Shown one piece after another: positions 16,874 through 24,202 of a DNA stretch of 46,255 nucleotides. Where the stretch lies: assembly GCA_030673895.1 (NCBI GenBank), contig JAUTCR010000063.1, positions 1 to 46,255 of the forward strand. The letters are read 5' to 3'. Origin of the DNA: Verrucomicrobiota bacterium JB023. GTDB lineage: Bacteria; Verrucomicrobiota; Verrucomicrobiia; Verrucomicrobiales; Akkermansiaceae. The translations under genes were made by a program, and so were the position numbers. How positions within the stretch are numbered: the stretch's first letter is position 1; each line of letters starts with the position of its first letter. The notes beneath the pieces were generated by a model that saw only the letters and a list, made by a program, of their open reading frames with translations, had not been told where the DNA came from and did no database searches.

Positions 16874-17647
16874 ATGCTTTCGACCAATGACTGGCAGGAG
16901 ATGGATCAGGTCATCCTCCGCCTGCATCACTGTTCCTCCCTGGCGGCGCTCAAGGAATTTATCCTCGAGGCACTTCCCTGCTATCTCGGAGCAACCTTCG
17001 CGAGCTGGAACGAGCACGGGGAAGACGCCTTCCTCAATCAAATCAACAATTCCTCTAGCCATCATGAGCGAGTCATGGCCATTGCCAGCGACCTGAATGC
17101 CACTCTCTCTTCCCACCCCGTTTTTCCCAAATATGTCGATAGCGAGACCGGAAAGGTCATCTTCCTCGACCAAGTGTTGCGAACCCGCGCCCTAACCGAC
17201 ACGGAAACATTCCGAACAACCCCAGTTTACCAAAAGGCCTTCAAGCCCATGTCGATCGAGGATCAACTCATCATGCACGTCTTCATCGAGGAGTCGTTCG
17301 GCATCATTCTCACCTTCCAGAAGGAGAGCCTTTTCACCGAAAAAGAACACCTTAAGGCATCTATCCTGCGTGGCCACATCATCGCTCGTCTCTATACCCT
17401 GCAGCGGGAAGAAGAGCGGGAATCCGAGCGCAAGGCAGCCATCCTGAAAGAATTGTCAAAAATCCTGAGCTCCCGCGAAATGGAGGTACTCAAGGCGGTG
17501 TGCCACGGTAACAGTAATCGCGAAATCGCCTCCCGCCTCTCGCTTTCCACGCGCACGGTGGACAGCCATGTCTCCAATCTGCTCGAACGGCTGGAAACGA
17601 CCTCCAGATTCCACCTCATTGCCCGTTATAGCCATTGGCTGAGATAG
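16874..17647 (+). CDS. LuxR-family transcriptional regulator
   Basis: A regulator of 257 residues if translation starts at MLSTNDWQEMDQVILRL (16874); the open frame reaches back to 16751, but those 41 codons look non-coding. The N-terminal two thirds (about 1-185) is an alpha/beta sensory domain with no receiver aspartate, so this is not a two-component regulator; it may be GAF- or PAS-like. The C-terminal helix-turn-helix reads LSSREMEVLKAVCHGNSNRE, IASRLSLSTRTVDSHVSNLL and ERLETTSRFHLIARYSHWL, a clear LuxR/GerE domain. Ligand and targets are unknown. Its neighbours downstream are the cupredoxin and porin genes, 137 bases away. Confidence 0.87.
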   Translation: MLSTNDWQEMDQVILRLHHCSSLAALKEFILEALPCYLGATFASWNEHGEDAFLNQINNSSSHHERVMAIASDLNATLSSHPVFPKYVDSETGKVIFLDQVLRTRALTDTETFRTTPVYQKAFKPMSIEDQLIMHVFIEESFGIILTFQKESLFTEKEHLKASILRGHIIARLYTLQREEERESERKAAILKELSKILSSREMEVLKAVCHGNSNREIASRLSLSTRTVDSHVSNLLERLETTSRFHLIARYSHWLR

Positions 17648-17784
17648 ATACCGGGAAGGGCGGCCCCGAAGCAGTGGAGCATCTCCCGACAGGCCAGGGA
17701 GTTTCGCGCCTTTGCAAAATCGCCCCTCTTCTCGACTCGATTATTGGAGTGGGATTTGCTAGCTAGAGCAGCGTCTCACAACGC

Positions 17785-18420
17785 ATGCGCCTTCTTCTTT
17801 TCCTACAACTTCTTCTCACTGTGCCCGTCGTAGCCGGGAGCATTGAGGGACGGGTTCCCCTTCCCAATCTCCAATCTCGACCTGTGCCGGTTGAGAAGTA
17901 TCGCGGCAAAATCTCGGGCCAGGTTTCTGCTCCGCCACAAGCCATCGCCGCCGTGTGGCTGGAAGCTCCCCGGCTCAAGGCACCCGCTAACCCTCCCGCC
18001 GTCACTCTGCCTCAAACCCACTACCAGTTCACCCGCTCCCTTCTCGTCATTCCTACGGGAACAACCGTAGTTTTTCCCAATAACGACCCGGATTACCACA
18101 ACATCTATTCGCTCTCGCGCACCAAGCGCTTCGACCTTGGCCGATATAAGCAGAGCGAAAATCCCGCGCCCAAAGTGCTCTTCGATCGACCTGGATACGT
18201 GGCACTCAACTGCGAAATCCATGACCACATGAAGGCGCATATCGTGGTAGTGGACTCCCCCTACTTCACCACCACGGACGCGCAGGGTCATTTCTCGCTG
18301 AAGAATATTCCCGCCGGGAGCTACACCCTGCATGCCCAGTTCGACCGCAAGACCTCGTGGAAACAGAAGGTGACAGTGAGCTCATCGGGAACAGTCACGG
18401 TCAAGCTAACAACGCCATGA
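17785..18420 (+). CDS. Periplasmic cupredoxin-like protein
   Basis: A 211-residue exported protein with a plastocyanin/azurin-like fold. Signal peptide MRLLLFLQLLLTVPVVAGS. Type-1 copper ligands are visible in the right order: His105 in DPDYHNIYS, Cys143 and His146 in ALNCEIHDHMK, and Met149. The region VIPTGTTVVFPNNDPDYHN is the characteristic cupredoxin strand before the first His. The last 50 residues (TDAQGHFSLKNIPAGSYTLH) look like a carboxypeptidase-regulatory-like beta domain. Such two-domain proteins are often labelled methylamine utilisation or plastocyanin-like and may carry electrons or bind copper. The stop overlaps the start of the next gene (ATGA), so it is translationally coupled to the porin. 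Confidence 0.85.
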   Translation: MRLLLFLQLLLTVPVVAGSIEGRVPLPNLQSRPVPVEKYRGKISGQVSAPPQAIAAVWLEAPRLKAPANPPAVTLPQTHYQFTRSLLVIPTGTTVVFPNNDPDYHNIYSLSRTKRFDLGRYKQSENPAPKVLFDRPGYVALNCEIHDHMKAHIVVVDSPYFTTTDAQGHFSLKNIPAGSYTLHAQFDRKTSWKQKVTVSSSGTVTVKLTTP

Positions 18421-19607
18421 AGACGACACTCTCTTTCCTCCTCCTCGCCTCGACTCTTGGAGCTGCCGAATGGGGCGAGTGGGGCCCGCTGCATCTGAGC
18501 GGCAGCATCGAGAACACCCTCTGGATCGCCAACGATATTCCGCCAGCCTTCCTCGAGTTTGAGGATGGCTACCTCTATGACCCGAGTCTTTCCCTAAGCC
18601 TCGATTATCAGCCCGACCCTCGCTTCTATCTTCATGCGACCGTCACCTATGACCAAGGCTTTGACCCGGGGACAAAGCCTGACGGCGAAGTTCGACTGGA
18701 TTCGCTCATCCTCCGTTACCGCCCTTTTGGCGACAATTCGCTGAACCTGCAGGCGGGGAAGTTCCCTACCTTTGTGGGCAACTGGGTTCCCACTCACAAC
18801 TACTACGACGATCCTTTTCTCCTCGCGCCTCTGCCCTACGCTGCCATCAATGGAGTCAATACACAGGACCCAAGCGACCACTCGCCGGCAGCTATCGAAA
18901 CCCGTTCCGAGGCCCCAACACCTAACATCCATGGAGCCAAGGAAAACTGGTCTTCGCTGATTTGGGGGCCGTCTTACTCGAACGGTTTTGCGGCCTTCGG
19001 CAGTGTTGAGAATTGGGACTACGCTTTCGAAATGAAGAACACCTCGCTGGGCTCCAATCCTGATGAGTGGCACTTGGGCGAGGGCGACTTTGCGGAGCCG
19101 ACTTTCTCAGGACGTATTGGCTACCGCCCTGATGCAGCGTGGGCCTTTGGGCTTTCCGCGAGCTATGGGCCTTATCTCGACGCGGACGCCAGTGACGATT
19201 GGGCTGCGGGGGTGAGCCGTGACGATTTCTATCAGACCCTCGTCGGAGTGGACGCCCGCTGGGCTCATCACGATTGGATTTTGTCGGGGGAGGCCTTTTT
19301 TGCCAACTACGATGCGTTTGGGGAAGACTTGCAGAGCTTCAGTTATTACCTGCAGGCCCGCTACAAGGCGGCCCCTGGTTTTTGGTTGGCGGGACGATTT
19401 GGGCAGACTCTCAACAATGAGGTAACAGTTCCATCTGGAGGTGAAGAGGCGTGGTCACCGGACCTGCTGCGGGCTGAGCTGGCGGCGGGCTGGCGCATCA
19501 CCCCGGACCTTTTGCTCAAAGGCCAGTATGCCTACACCCTCGTCACGAACGACCTGAGCTACCCAACGAAAAACCTCTTCGCCCTCTCTCTCGGCTGGCG
19601 CTTCTAA
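18417..19607 (+). CDS. Outer-membrane beta-barrel porin
   Basis: A 396-residue protein with signal peptide MKTTLSFLLLASTLGAAEW, then alternating aromatic/polar beta strands (for example LSLSLDYQPDPRFYLHATVT, LILRYRPF, LQAGKFPTFVG, AFGLSASYGPYLDA, ILSGEAFFANYDAF, FSYYLQARYKA) and a last strand LFALSLGWRF ending in Phe, the signature that directs proteins to the BAM complex. It should form a diffusion channel in the outer membrane. The stretch QAGKFPTFVGNWVPTHNYYD resembles porins of the phosphate/short-chain type, but family could not be fixed. Start chosen at 18417 because it overlaps the upstream stop and begins the signal peptide. Coupling to a copper protein suggests copper or metal-linked uptake (inference). 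Confidence 0.82.
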   Translation: MKTTLSFLLLASTLGAAEWGEWGPLHLSGSIENTLWIANDIPPAFLEFEDGYLYDPSLSLSLDYQPDPRFYLHATVTYDQGFDPGTKPDGEVRLDSLILRYRPFGDNSLNLQAGKFPTFVGNWVPTHNYYDDPFLLAPLPYAAINGVNTQDPSDHSPAAIETRSEAPTPNIHGAKENWSSLIWGPSYSNGFAAFGSVENWDYAFEMKNTSLGSNPDEWHLGEGDFAEPTFSGRIGYRPDAAWAFGLSASYGPYLDADASDDWAAGVSRDDFYQTLVGVDARWAHHDWILSGEAFFANYDAFGEDLQSFSYYLQARYKAAPGFWLAGRFGQTLNNEVTVPSGGEEAWSPDLLRAELAAGWRITPDLLLKGQYAYTLVTNDLSYPTKNLFALSLGWRF

Positions 19608-19675
19608 GATTTTTCGGAGCGCGGTTGCGAGGCCCGAGCTGCCGCTTTCTCGGGGCGACTAGTCTTACCATAAAA

Positions 19676-19689
19676 GGAGCGTTCGCTCC
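19676..19689 (-). terminator. Terminator hairpin of the kinase/sigma operon
   Basis: GGAGC GTTC GCTCC stem-loop; on the minus strand it is followed by TTTTATGG. It lies 60 bases beyond the kinase stop at 19749, and between convergent genes. Confidence 0.5.
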
Positions 19690-19748
19690 GACCAGCTTTC
19701 CGGGAGCCGTCAACAACTAGGACGGGGGTTCTCACACTCCGGCGCATG

Positions 19749-21929
19749 TTAGAACCCCTCTTTCGAAAGATGCGTCCGTAACGCATCCAGGTCCCACTCG
19801 GCTACGCGATAGTCGCTGGTGAAAACAATGAGCCGTTCACTTTTTTCCAGCACCATCATCTGCATTGCTTCGCGACCGCCCGGTAGGATCAGCCCCCAGT
19901 TTTGATAGGTCAATTGCCCAAGCGATGCTCTCTCCTCCTCAGGCTCCTCGCTCTCCTGCCAATCTTCAGCGCGACGAAAATCGCCGCCCAGCCATCGCTC
20001 GCTCGAAACCCCGCCCTCTTCGTCTCTCACTTCCGCAATCCAATCGCCCTCCGATGTTACGGCACGGATCTTAGTCCCCGGAACCCGCTCCAGCTCTCGA
20101 ACTCCAAGTATTTGCCCGCGAGCCGATACCGTCACCACCTCCAGCGCTCCGGGAACCTGGATAAGAAGCTCTGTCTCACTTAGCCACCACGCATCCGTTG
20201 GGGCATCAATGCGTTGATTCTCCACCTCATAAAAGTCCGCAGCCCTCCGCTCATCGACTTCCCAAATTTGCACCCCTACCGCACTGGTTGTTGCGAGAAG
20301 CCGTTCACTCGGCGAAAGACTTCCGCCATAAAGTCCAGCTTCCACGGGGGAAAGATAGCGATTGCTCCAGAAAGAAAAACCTACTGGCGGTTGCAAGTCC
20401 CAATCCTCGGAAACTCCTCCCAAAAGGAGTTCTCCATTCAGCGCATACCAATCAGCCCGCCCCGTCGCATAGCAAACCTGCAGCACTTCCCCTTCCTTGC
20501 GAAAGCGCAGATATTGCGGCCACTCCCGCAGGGGAATCGCGATGTATTCTTTATTACGAGACAAATCGTAGATGACGACCTCCATCCGCTCTCCCTGCAC
20601 CATGGCCAAGAAGCGACCATCAACCGATTTCGCTGGCGGACACCGCAGGACAGCCGTTGAAAGCCACGCGGCATCGTCCGGAAGAGCCAGATCGTCATCC
20701 GGCTTGTGCTCCGGTAGAAGTTCATCCCCCACATCCCAGTAGGCCAGGGCGGCGATGGCTTCCTCCCGGATTCGATCCGTATTCCGGATTGCTTGTGCCT
20801 CGCGCAAGATCCCAAGCACTCGGTCCCGAAAGCCAGGCTCCCGTAAGAGCCTCTCCGCCCGTGCTTGCTCCAGCAGAGTCTGGTGCAAGAGTTCTCCCCG
20901 ACGATGATAGTTCTCGAACAACAAGGCGGACCCAACGGTGGCAAGGATGATCAAAAGGGCAGCTAGAATCGCGGGGAGCGGATGTCGCTTCGACCAACGG
21001 GCAATCCGCTCCGGCCAAGAGGCGGGGCGAGCCAGAATTTCCCGACCCTCCTGCCACCGGCGGAGGTCTTCCACGAAATCCGCTACGGTGGCATAACGAT
21101 GCGCCGGATCCTTTGCCAAAGCCTTGCCGCAAATGACCTCCAAGTCACGGTCCAGACCCGCGCAGTGGCTTCGCAAGTCTCTCACCTCTTCCTCCACCAC
21201 CGCTCGCAGCTGCGCGGCGAGATTCTCGGCCCCTTCGTGAGGTCGCTTGCCCGATAGACATTCATAGAGGACTGCGCCCAAGCCATACTGATCCGCAGCG
21301 GTGCTCCCGCGAGGCGAAACTCCTGAGGCCACCTCGGGAGCAAGATAGTTGGGAGTTCCCACCAAGGCCTCGGTTCGGGTGAGGGCCCCATCACTCGCAA
21401 AGTCCATGCGAGCGACCCCGAAGTCGCCCACAACGATATCCCCCCTCCGATCAAACAAAAGGTTTCCCGGCTTAATATCGCGATGGAGCACCCCTTGTTG
21501 ATGGGCAAAATGAACTGCTTCTCCCGCCGCGATGACCCAGCCAACGGCTTCGCGAGGGTCTGGCAAACCCTTGCCGAGCTTGTCTTGGAGAGTTCCACCC
21601 CGTGCCAGCTTCATGGTGAAATAGGCAAGACCATTCCACTCCCCAACCTGATAGACCGGTAAAATATGAGGATGCTCCAGCCGCGCCATCGCCCTCCCCT
21701 CCCGCTGGAAGCGTTCCTGCACCTCGGCATCATCGGAGAATTTGGGTAATACCACCTTCAGCGCCACTTCCCGCTCTGGCCTGAGCTGCCGGGCGAGGTA
21801 AACTACCGCCATACCACCTCGCGCCAATTCACTAGAAACCTCGTAGCCAGGCGGCGCGAATCCTTGTTCGTCGAGAGCCTCCTCGAACGCTCCCCACATC
21901 ATCCGCCGTCTGGAGTCCCCGTCAGGCAT
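19749..21929 (-). CDS. Membrane serine/threonine protein kinase with C-terminal sensor domain
   Basis: A 726-residue Hanks-type kinase. Kinase domain about 30-300: glycine loop ELARGGMAVVYLA, Lys58 in VALKVV, catalytic loop HRDIKPGN with Asp151 and Asn156, DFG at 169-171, activation segment and PNYLAPEV, then the large lobe ending RYATVADFVEDLRRW. A single transmembrane helix lies at about 318-338 (LPAILAALLIILATVGSALL). The region after it (about 390-720) has repeated WD40/beta-propeller-like blades, presumably on the other side of the membrane (VSEDWDLQPPVGFSFWSNRY, VGVQIWEVDERRA, YRVAEWDLDALR). The gene overlaps the sigma factor gene by eight bases and is co-translated with it. It may phosphorylate the sigma factor or a partner, as known for ECF/kinase pairs (inference). 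Confidence 0.93.
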   Translation of the reverse strand: MPDGDSRRRMMWGAFEEALDEQGFAPPGYEVSSELARGGMAVVYLARQLRPEREVALKVVLPKFSDDAEVQERFQREGRAMARLEHPHILPVYQVGEWNGLAYFTMKLARGGTLQDKLGKGLPDPREAVGWVIAAGEAVHFAHQQGVLHRDIKPGNLLFDRRGDIVVGDFGVARMDFASDGALTRTEALVGTPNYLAPEVASGVSPRGSTAADQYGLGAVLYECLSGKRPHEGAENLAAQLRAVVEEEVRDLRSHCAGLDRDLEVICGKALAKDPAHRYATVADFVEDLRRWQEGREILARPASWPERIARWSKRHPLPAILAALLIILATVGSALLFENYHRRGELLHQTLLEQARAERLLREPGFRDRVLGILREAQAIRNTDRIREEAIAALAYWDVGDELLPEHKPDDDLALPDDAAWLSTAVLRCPPAKSVDGRFLAMVQGERMEVVIYDLSRNKEYIAIPLREWPQYLRFRKEGEVLQVCYATGRADWYALNGELLLGGVSEDWDLQPPVGFSFWSNRYLSPVEAGLYGGSLSPSERLLATTSAVGVQIWEVDERRAADFYEVENQRIDAPTDAWWLSETELLIQVPGALEVVTVSARGQILGVRELERVPGTKIRAVTSEGDWIAEVRDEEGGVSSERWLGGDFRRAEDWQESEEPEEERASLGQLTYQNWGLILPGGREAMQMMVLEKSERLIVFTSDYRVAEWDLDALRTHLSKEGF

Positions 21930-22623
21930 TGTCCTTTGCCGGCCGGCGCATCATCACATCCCGTAACAAAGTGAGCTCCTCATCGATCTCATGCGGGGCG
22001 CTAACCGTCATGGCGACTTCGCGGCGAAGATGCTCCCGAAAGCTGGCGCGCATGCGTGATACTTCAGACTTCGCCCCACCCTCACTCAGCTCAAGCACCC
22101 TGCCAAGCTGGGTGTAGTTCATCATCTCCCCTTCCCCTGTTAGAAAGACCTGCAACGCCTGCCAAGCTTCCTCGCCACGCTTGCGTTTAACTTCTTCACC
22201 AGTCGTCAAGACAGCGGCATCGAACAGGGTTGCCGCCCAAGCTTGGTCGAAACGGAGTTCATCATCTTCATAGGTGCTGGAGTCCTCCCGCAGCTCGACA
22301 CGCTCGAATCCGCCTCCCCGTTTCTGCGCCAAGGTTTTGCGCGCGTCGTCGGCAAGAAAGTTGCGAAGAGCATTCAGGAGGAAGCTACGGAATTTCCCCC
22401 GGCCGCGGTCGGCACGACGAAAGAATCCTCCTTCCATGAGAGAGAGGAAGAAATCCTGGGTCAAATCGTCGATTCGCTCGGCAGGCACATTTCGGGCCTT
22501 CATCACGGAAGCAATTGGAGTCCAGTATCGCTCACACATCTTGCCAAGTGCCGCCTTCTCGGACTCACCTCCATTGAGAGTGGCTTCTGCTAGGATCGTC
22601 CAACTGGTTTCGGGGAAAGTCAT
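21922..22623 (-). CDS. ECF-type RNA polymerase sigma factor
   Basis: A 233-residue sigma-70-family protein. The frame is open to 22869, but the first 82 codons look non-coding, and the ATG at 22623 is preceded by GCAGGAG and begins MTFPETSWTILAEATLNGG. Region 2: RYWTPIASVMKARN, DDLTQDFFLSLMEGGFF, GKFRSFLLNALRNFLADDAR (residues about 30-110). Region 4: YTQLGRVLELSEGGAKSEVS and RMRASFREHLRREV (about 180-225). No anti-sigma gene is next to it; instead it shares an operon with the Ser/Thr kinase at 19749, the layout of kinase-associated ECF groups known from Planctomycetes and Verrucomicrobia. DNA binding target unknown. Confidence 0.9.
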   Translation of the reverse strand: MTFPETSWTILAEATLNGGESEKAALGKMCERYWTPIASVMKARNVPAERIDDLTQDFFLSLMEGGFFRRADRGRGKFRSFLLNALRNFLADDARKTLAQKRGGGFERVELREDSSTYEDDELRFDQAWAATLFDAAVLTTGEEVKRKRGEEAWQALQVFLTGEGEMMNYTQLGRVLELSEGGAKSEVSRMRASFREHLRREVAMTVSAPHEIDEELTLLRDVMMRRPAKDNA

Positions 22624-23023
22624 CTCCTGCGCTTGCCAGAAGTCTGCCGAGATTCGCTCCCGATTGCGATAGCGAAAGGGAAAGAACTTTCGGAGTGCGG
22701 GAGTGGAGCTCGCGCTTTTCGCAGCCGACTGGTTTCTCCTTGGGAAGGAGCTGTCGCTTCGCCCCTGATTCCCGAAAGAGCGGAGATGAGGCCTTTTGAC
22801 TGGGTCCTTGTTCAAGCCAACCGAAACCCAATCATCCGACGCAATCGCTTCTCTCGCCAAGGCGGTCAATGCGCTGACAGGGTAAGCGGAAGCTCTGCTA
22901 CCTCACTCCCAGAGAAATTGGATGCCGCTTTGAAGCCCTCGATCACGACTTGATTCCCAGACTCAGCGCGTCCAGTTTACCCGCAAGTTCGACCTTCCGG
23001 TCGACGTTCCAACGCTCCGCATT

Positions 23024-23803
23024 ATGGATCTTCTCACTCTCGCCAAATCACGCATTAACCTCGAGACCCTCACCGATCTCGCTGATCTTCTCGGTATTGA
23101 TGCGAACGCTGTCCCCCAACTCGTCGATGAAGCCCTGCCCGCCATCCTGGGAATCTTCAAAGTTTCTGCCTCGGATCCCGAAAAGGCAGCTTTGCTGGAT
23201 GAAATTGTGGCCAATAGCGACGAGTCCCTCCTCGACGATCCCGCCGCCACTCTCGAGAAGGAAGGGCCCTCCGTCATGAAGACCGGCAAGTCCACCCTGG
23301 CCCGCCTCCTCGGTCCTAACCTGACTGATCATATCGCCCCCGTCGCGAAGAGCACCGGCCTGGGCGAGGGCAAGGTGGCCTCGGCCTTCGGCGTCCTTAC
23401 CCCTTTCGTCAGCTCCCTCCTCGCGCGTCATGCGAATAATGCCAGTGAGCTGCACGAGCTCCTCGCCGAGCAGGACCTCAACCCTGTGGAAACCGAACCC
23501 AAGGCCAAGCCACAGGAACCCAAGCCGGAGAAATCCTATCTACCCGATCCGAACAAGCCCAAACTGCCGACCAAGCGCCCACGACGCAAGATGATCGCCG
23601 CCTTGATTGTGCTCATTCTCGCCTTCATCCTGACCTACGTGCTGACCCGACCGGAAAAGCCCGTAAAACCAGACTCGATCCAGCCGAACCCCGAGATTCC
23701 AACCGATCCCGCTCCACAGACACCGGAGACGGAATCCATTGAGGATGTCGCTTATCTGCTCATTGATTTCCCTGCGGAAATCCAAAGCCCGCTCGCAGCA
23801 TGA
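23024..23803 (+). CDS. DUF937-like membrane-anchored protein
   Basis: A 259-residue protein, function unknown. The N-terminal part (about 1-150) is helical, with short loops and repeats of VASAFGVLTPFVSSLLAR type that resemble DUF937 (a bundle found in soil and marine bacteria). A Lys/Pro-rich linker (KAKPQEPKPEKSYLPDPNKP) leads to a basic anchor RPRRKMIAALIVLILAFILT (about 188-208), then a Pro-rich exterior tail. So the helical domain faces the cytoplasm. It is divergent to the sigma/kinase operon, about 400 bases away, and its stop overlaps the cupin gene by four bases, so the two are translationally coupled. Confidence 0.72.
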   Translation: MDLLTLAKSRINLETLTDLADLLGIDANAVPQLVDEALPAILGIFKVSASDPEKAALLDEIVANSDESLLDDPAATLEKEGPSVMKTGKSTLARLLGPNLTDHIAPVAKSTGLGEGKVASAFGVLTPFVSSLLARHANNASELHELLAEQDLNPVETEPKAKPQEPKPEKSYLPDPNKPKLPTKRPRRKMIAALIVLILAFILTYVLTRPEKPVKPDSIQPNPEIPTDPAPQTPETESIEDVAYLLIDFPAEIQSPLAA

Positions 23804-24132
23804 CAATCAAGGGCTCCCAGCAGCTCCCTTGGAGCGAGGTCTCTCACAATCCTGAGATCCTCAAGCAAGTCTTTCTCACCAATGGCGAGGTGAAGGGCGT
23901 CACTCAATTCGCCCGCTCCATCTTCAAGCCCGGTCAAGTGGCACCGGCGCACGCCCACGAGGACATGACCGAGGTCTTCCTCGTCACGGCGGGAACGCTG
24001 ACGGTGGAGGTCAATGGTGATGTCCACACCCTCGAAGCCGGCTCAGTCATCACCCTCCATCCGGGTGATGTGCATGAGCTGAGAAATGAGGGCGGAGACG
24101 ATCTCCACCTCACCTACTTCGGCATCGTTTGA
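23800..24132 (+). CDS. Small cupin-domain protein
   Basis: A 110-residue single-domain cupin. Motif 1: GQVAPAHAHEDMTEVFLVTAG, with two His and one Glu as metal ligands; motif 2: PGDVHELRNEG with the last His. Standalone cupins of this length bind a divalent metal and may act as isomerases, dioxygenases or sensors; substrate unknown. The start is in the last codons of the DUF937 gene (ATGA overlap). Confidence 0.88.
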   Translation: MTIKGSQQLPWSEVSHNPEILKQVFLTNGEVKGVTQFARSIFKPGQVAPAHAHEDMTEVFLVTAGTLTVEVNGDVHTLEAGSVITLHPGDVHELRNEGGDDLHLTYFGIV

Positions 24133-24141
24133 TGACGGTAA

Positions 24142-24163
24142 GCGCGGAGCCCTTGCTCCGCGC
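24142..24163. terminator. Strong GC-rich hairpin between convergent genes
   Basis: GCGCGGAGC CCTT GCTCCGCGC: nine-base stem and four-base loop, between the ends of the cupin (24132, plus) and the symporter (24203, minus). No T-run, so it may act as a stabilising or bidirectional terminator hairpin. Confidence 0.4.
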
Positions 24164-24202
24164 CATCTCCTGTCGGCGAGGGACTTTGCCGGCCTCAGGC
24201 GG

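Noticed and set aside
22624-22869. 82-codon N-terminal extension of the sigma factor
   Set aside because: Ser/Arg-rich, does not fit the sigma family; the ATG at 22623 has a GGAG just before it.
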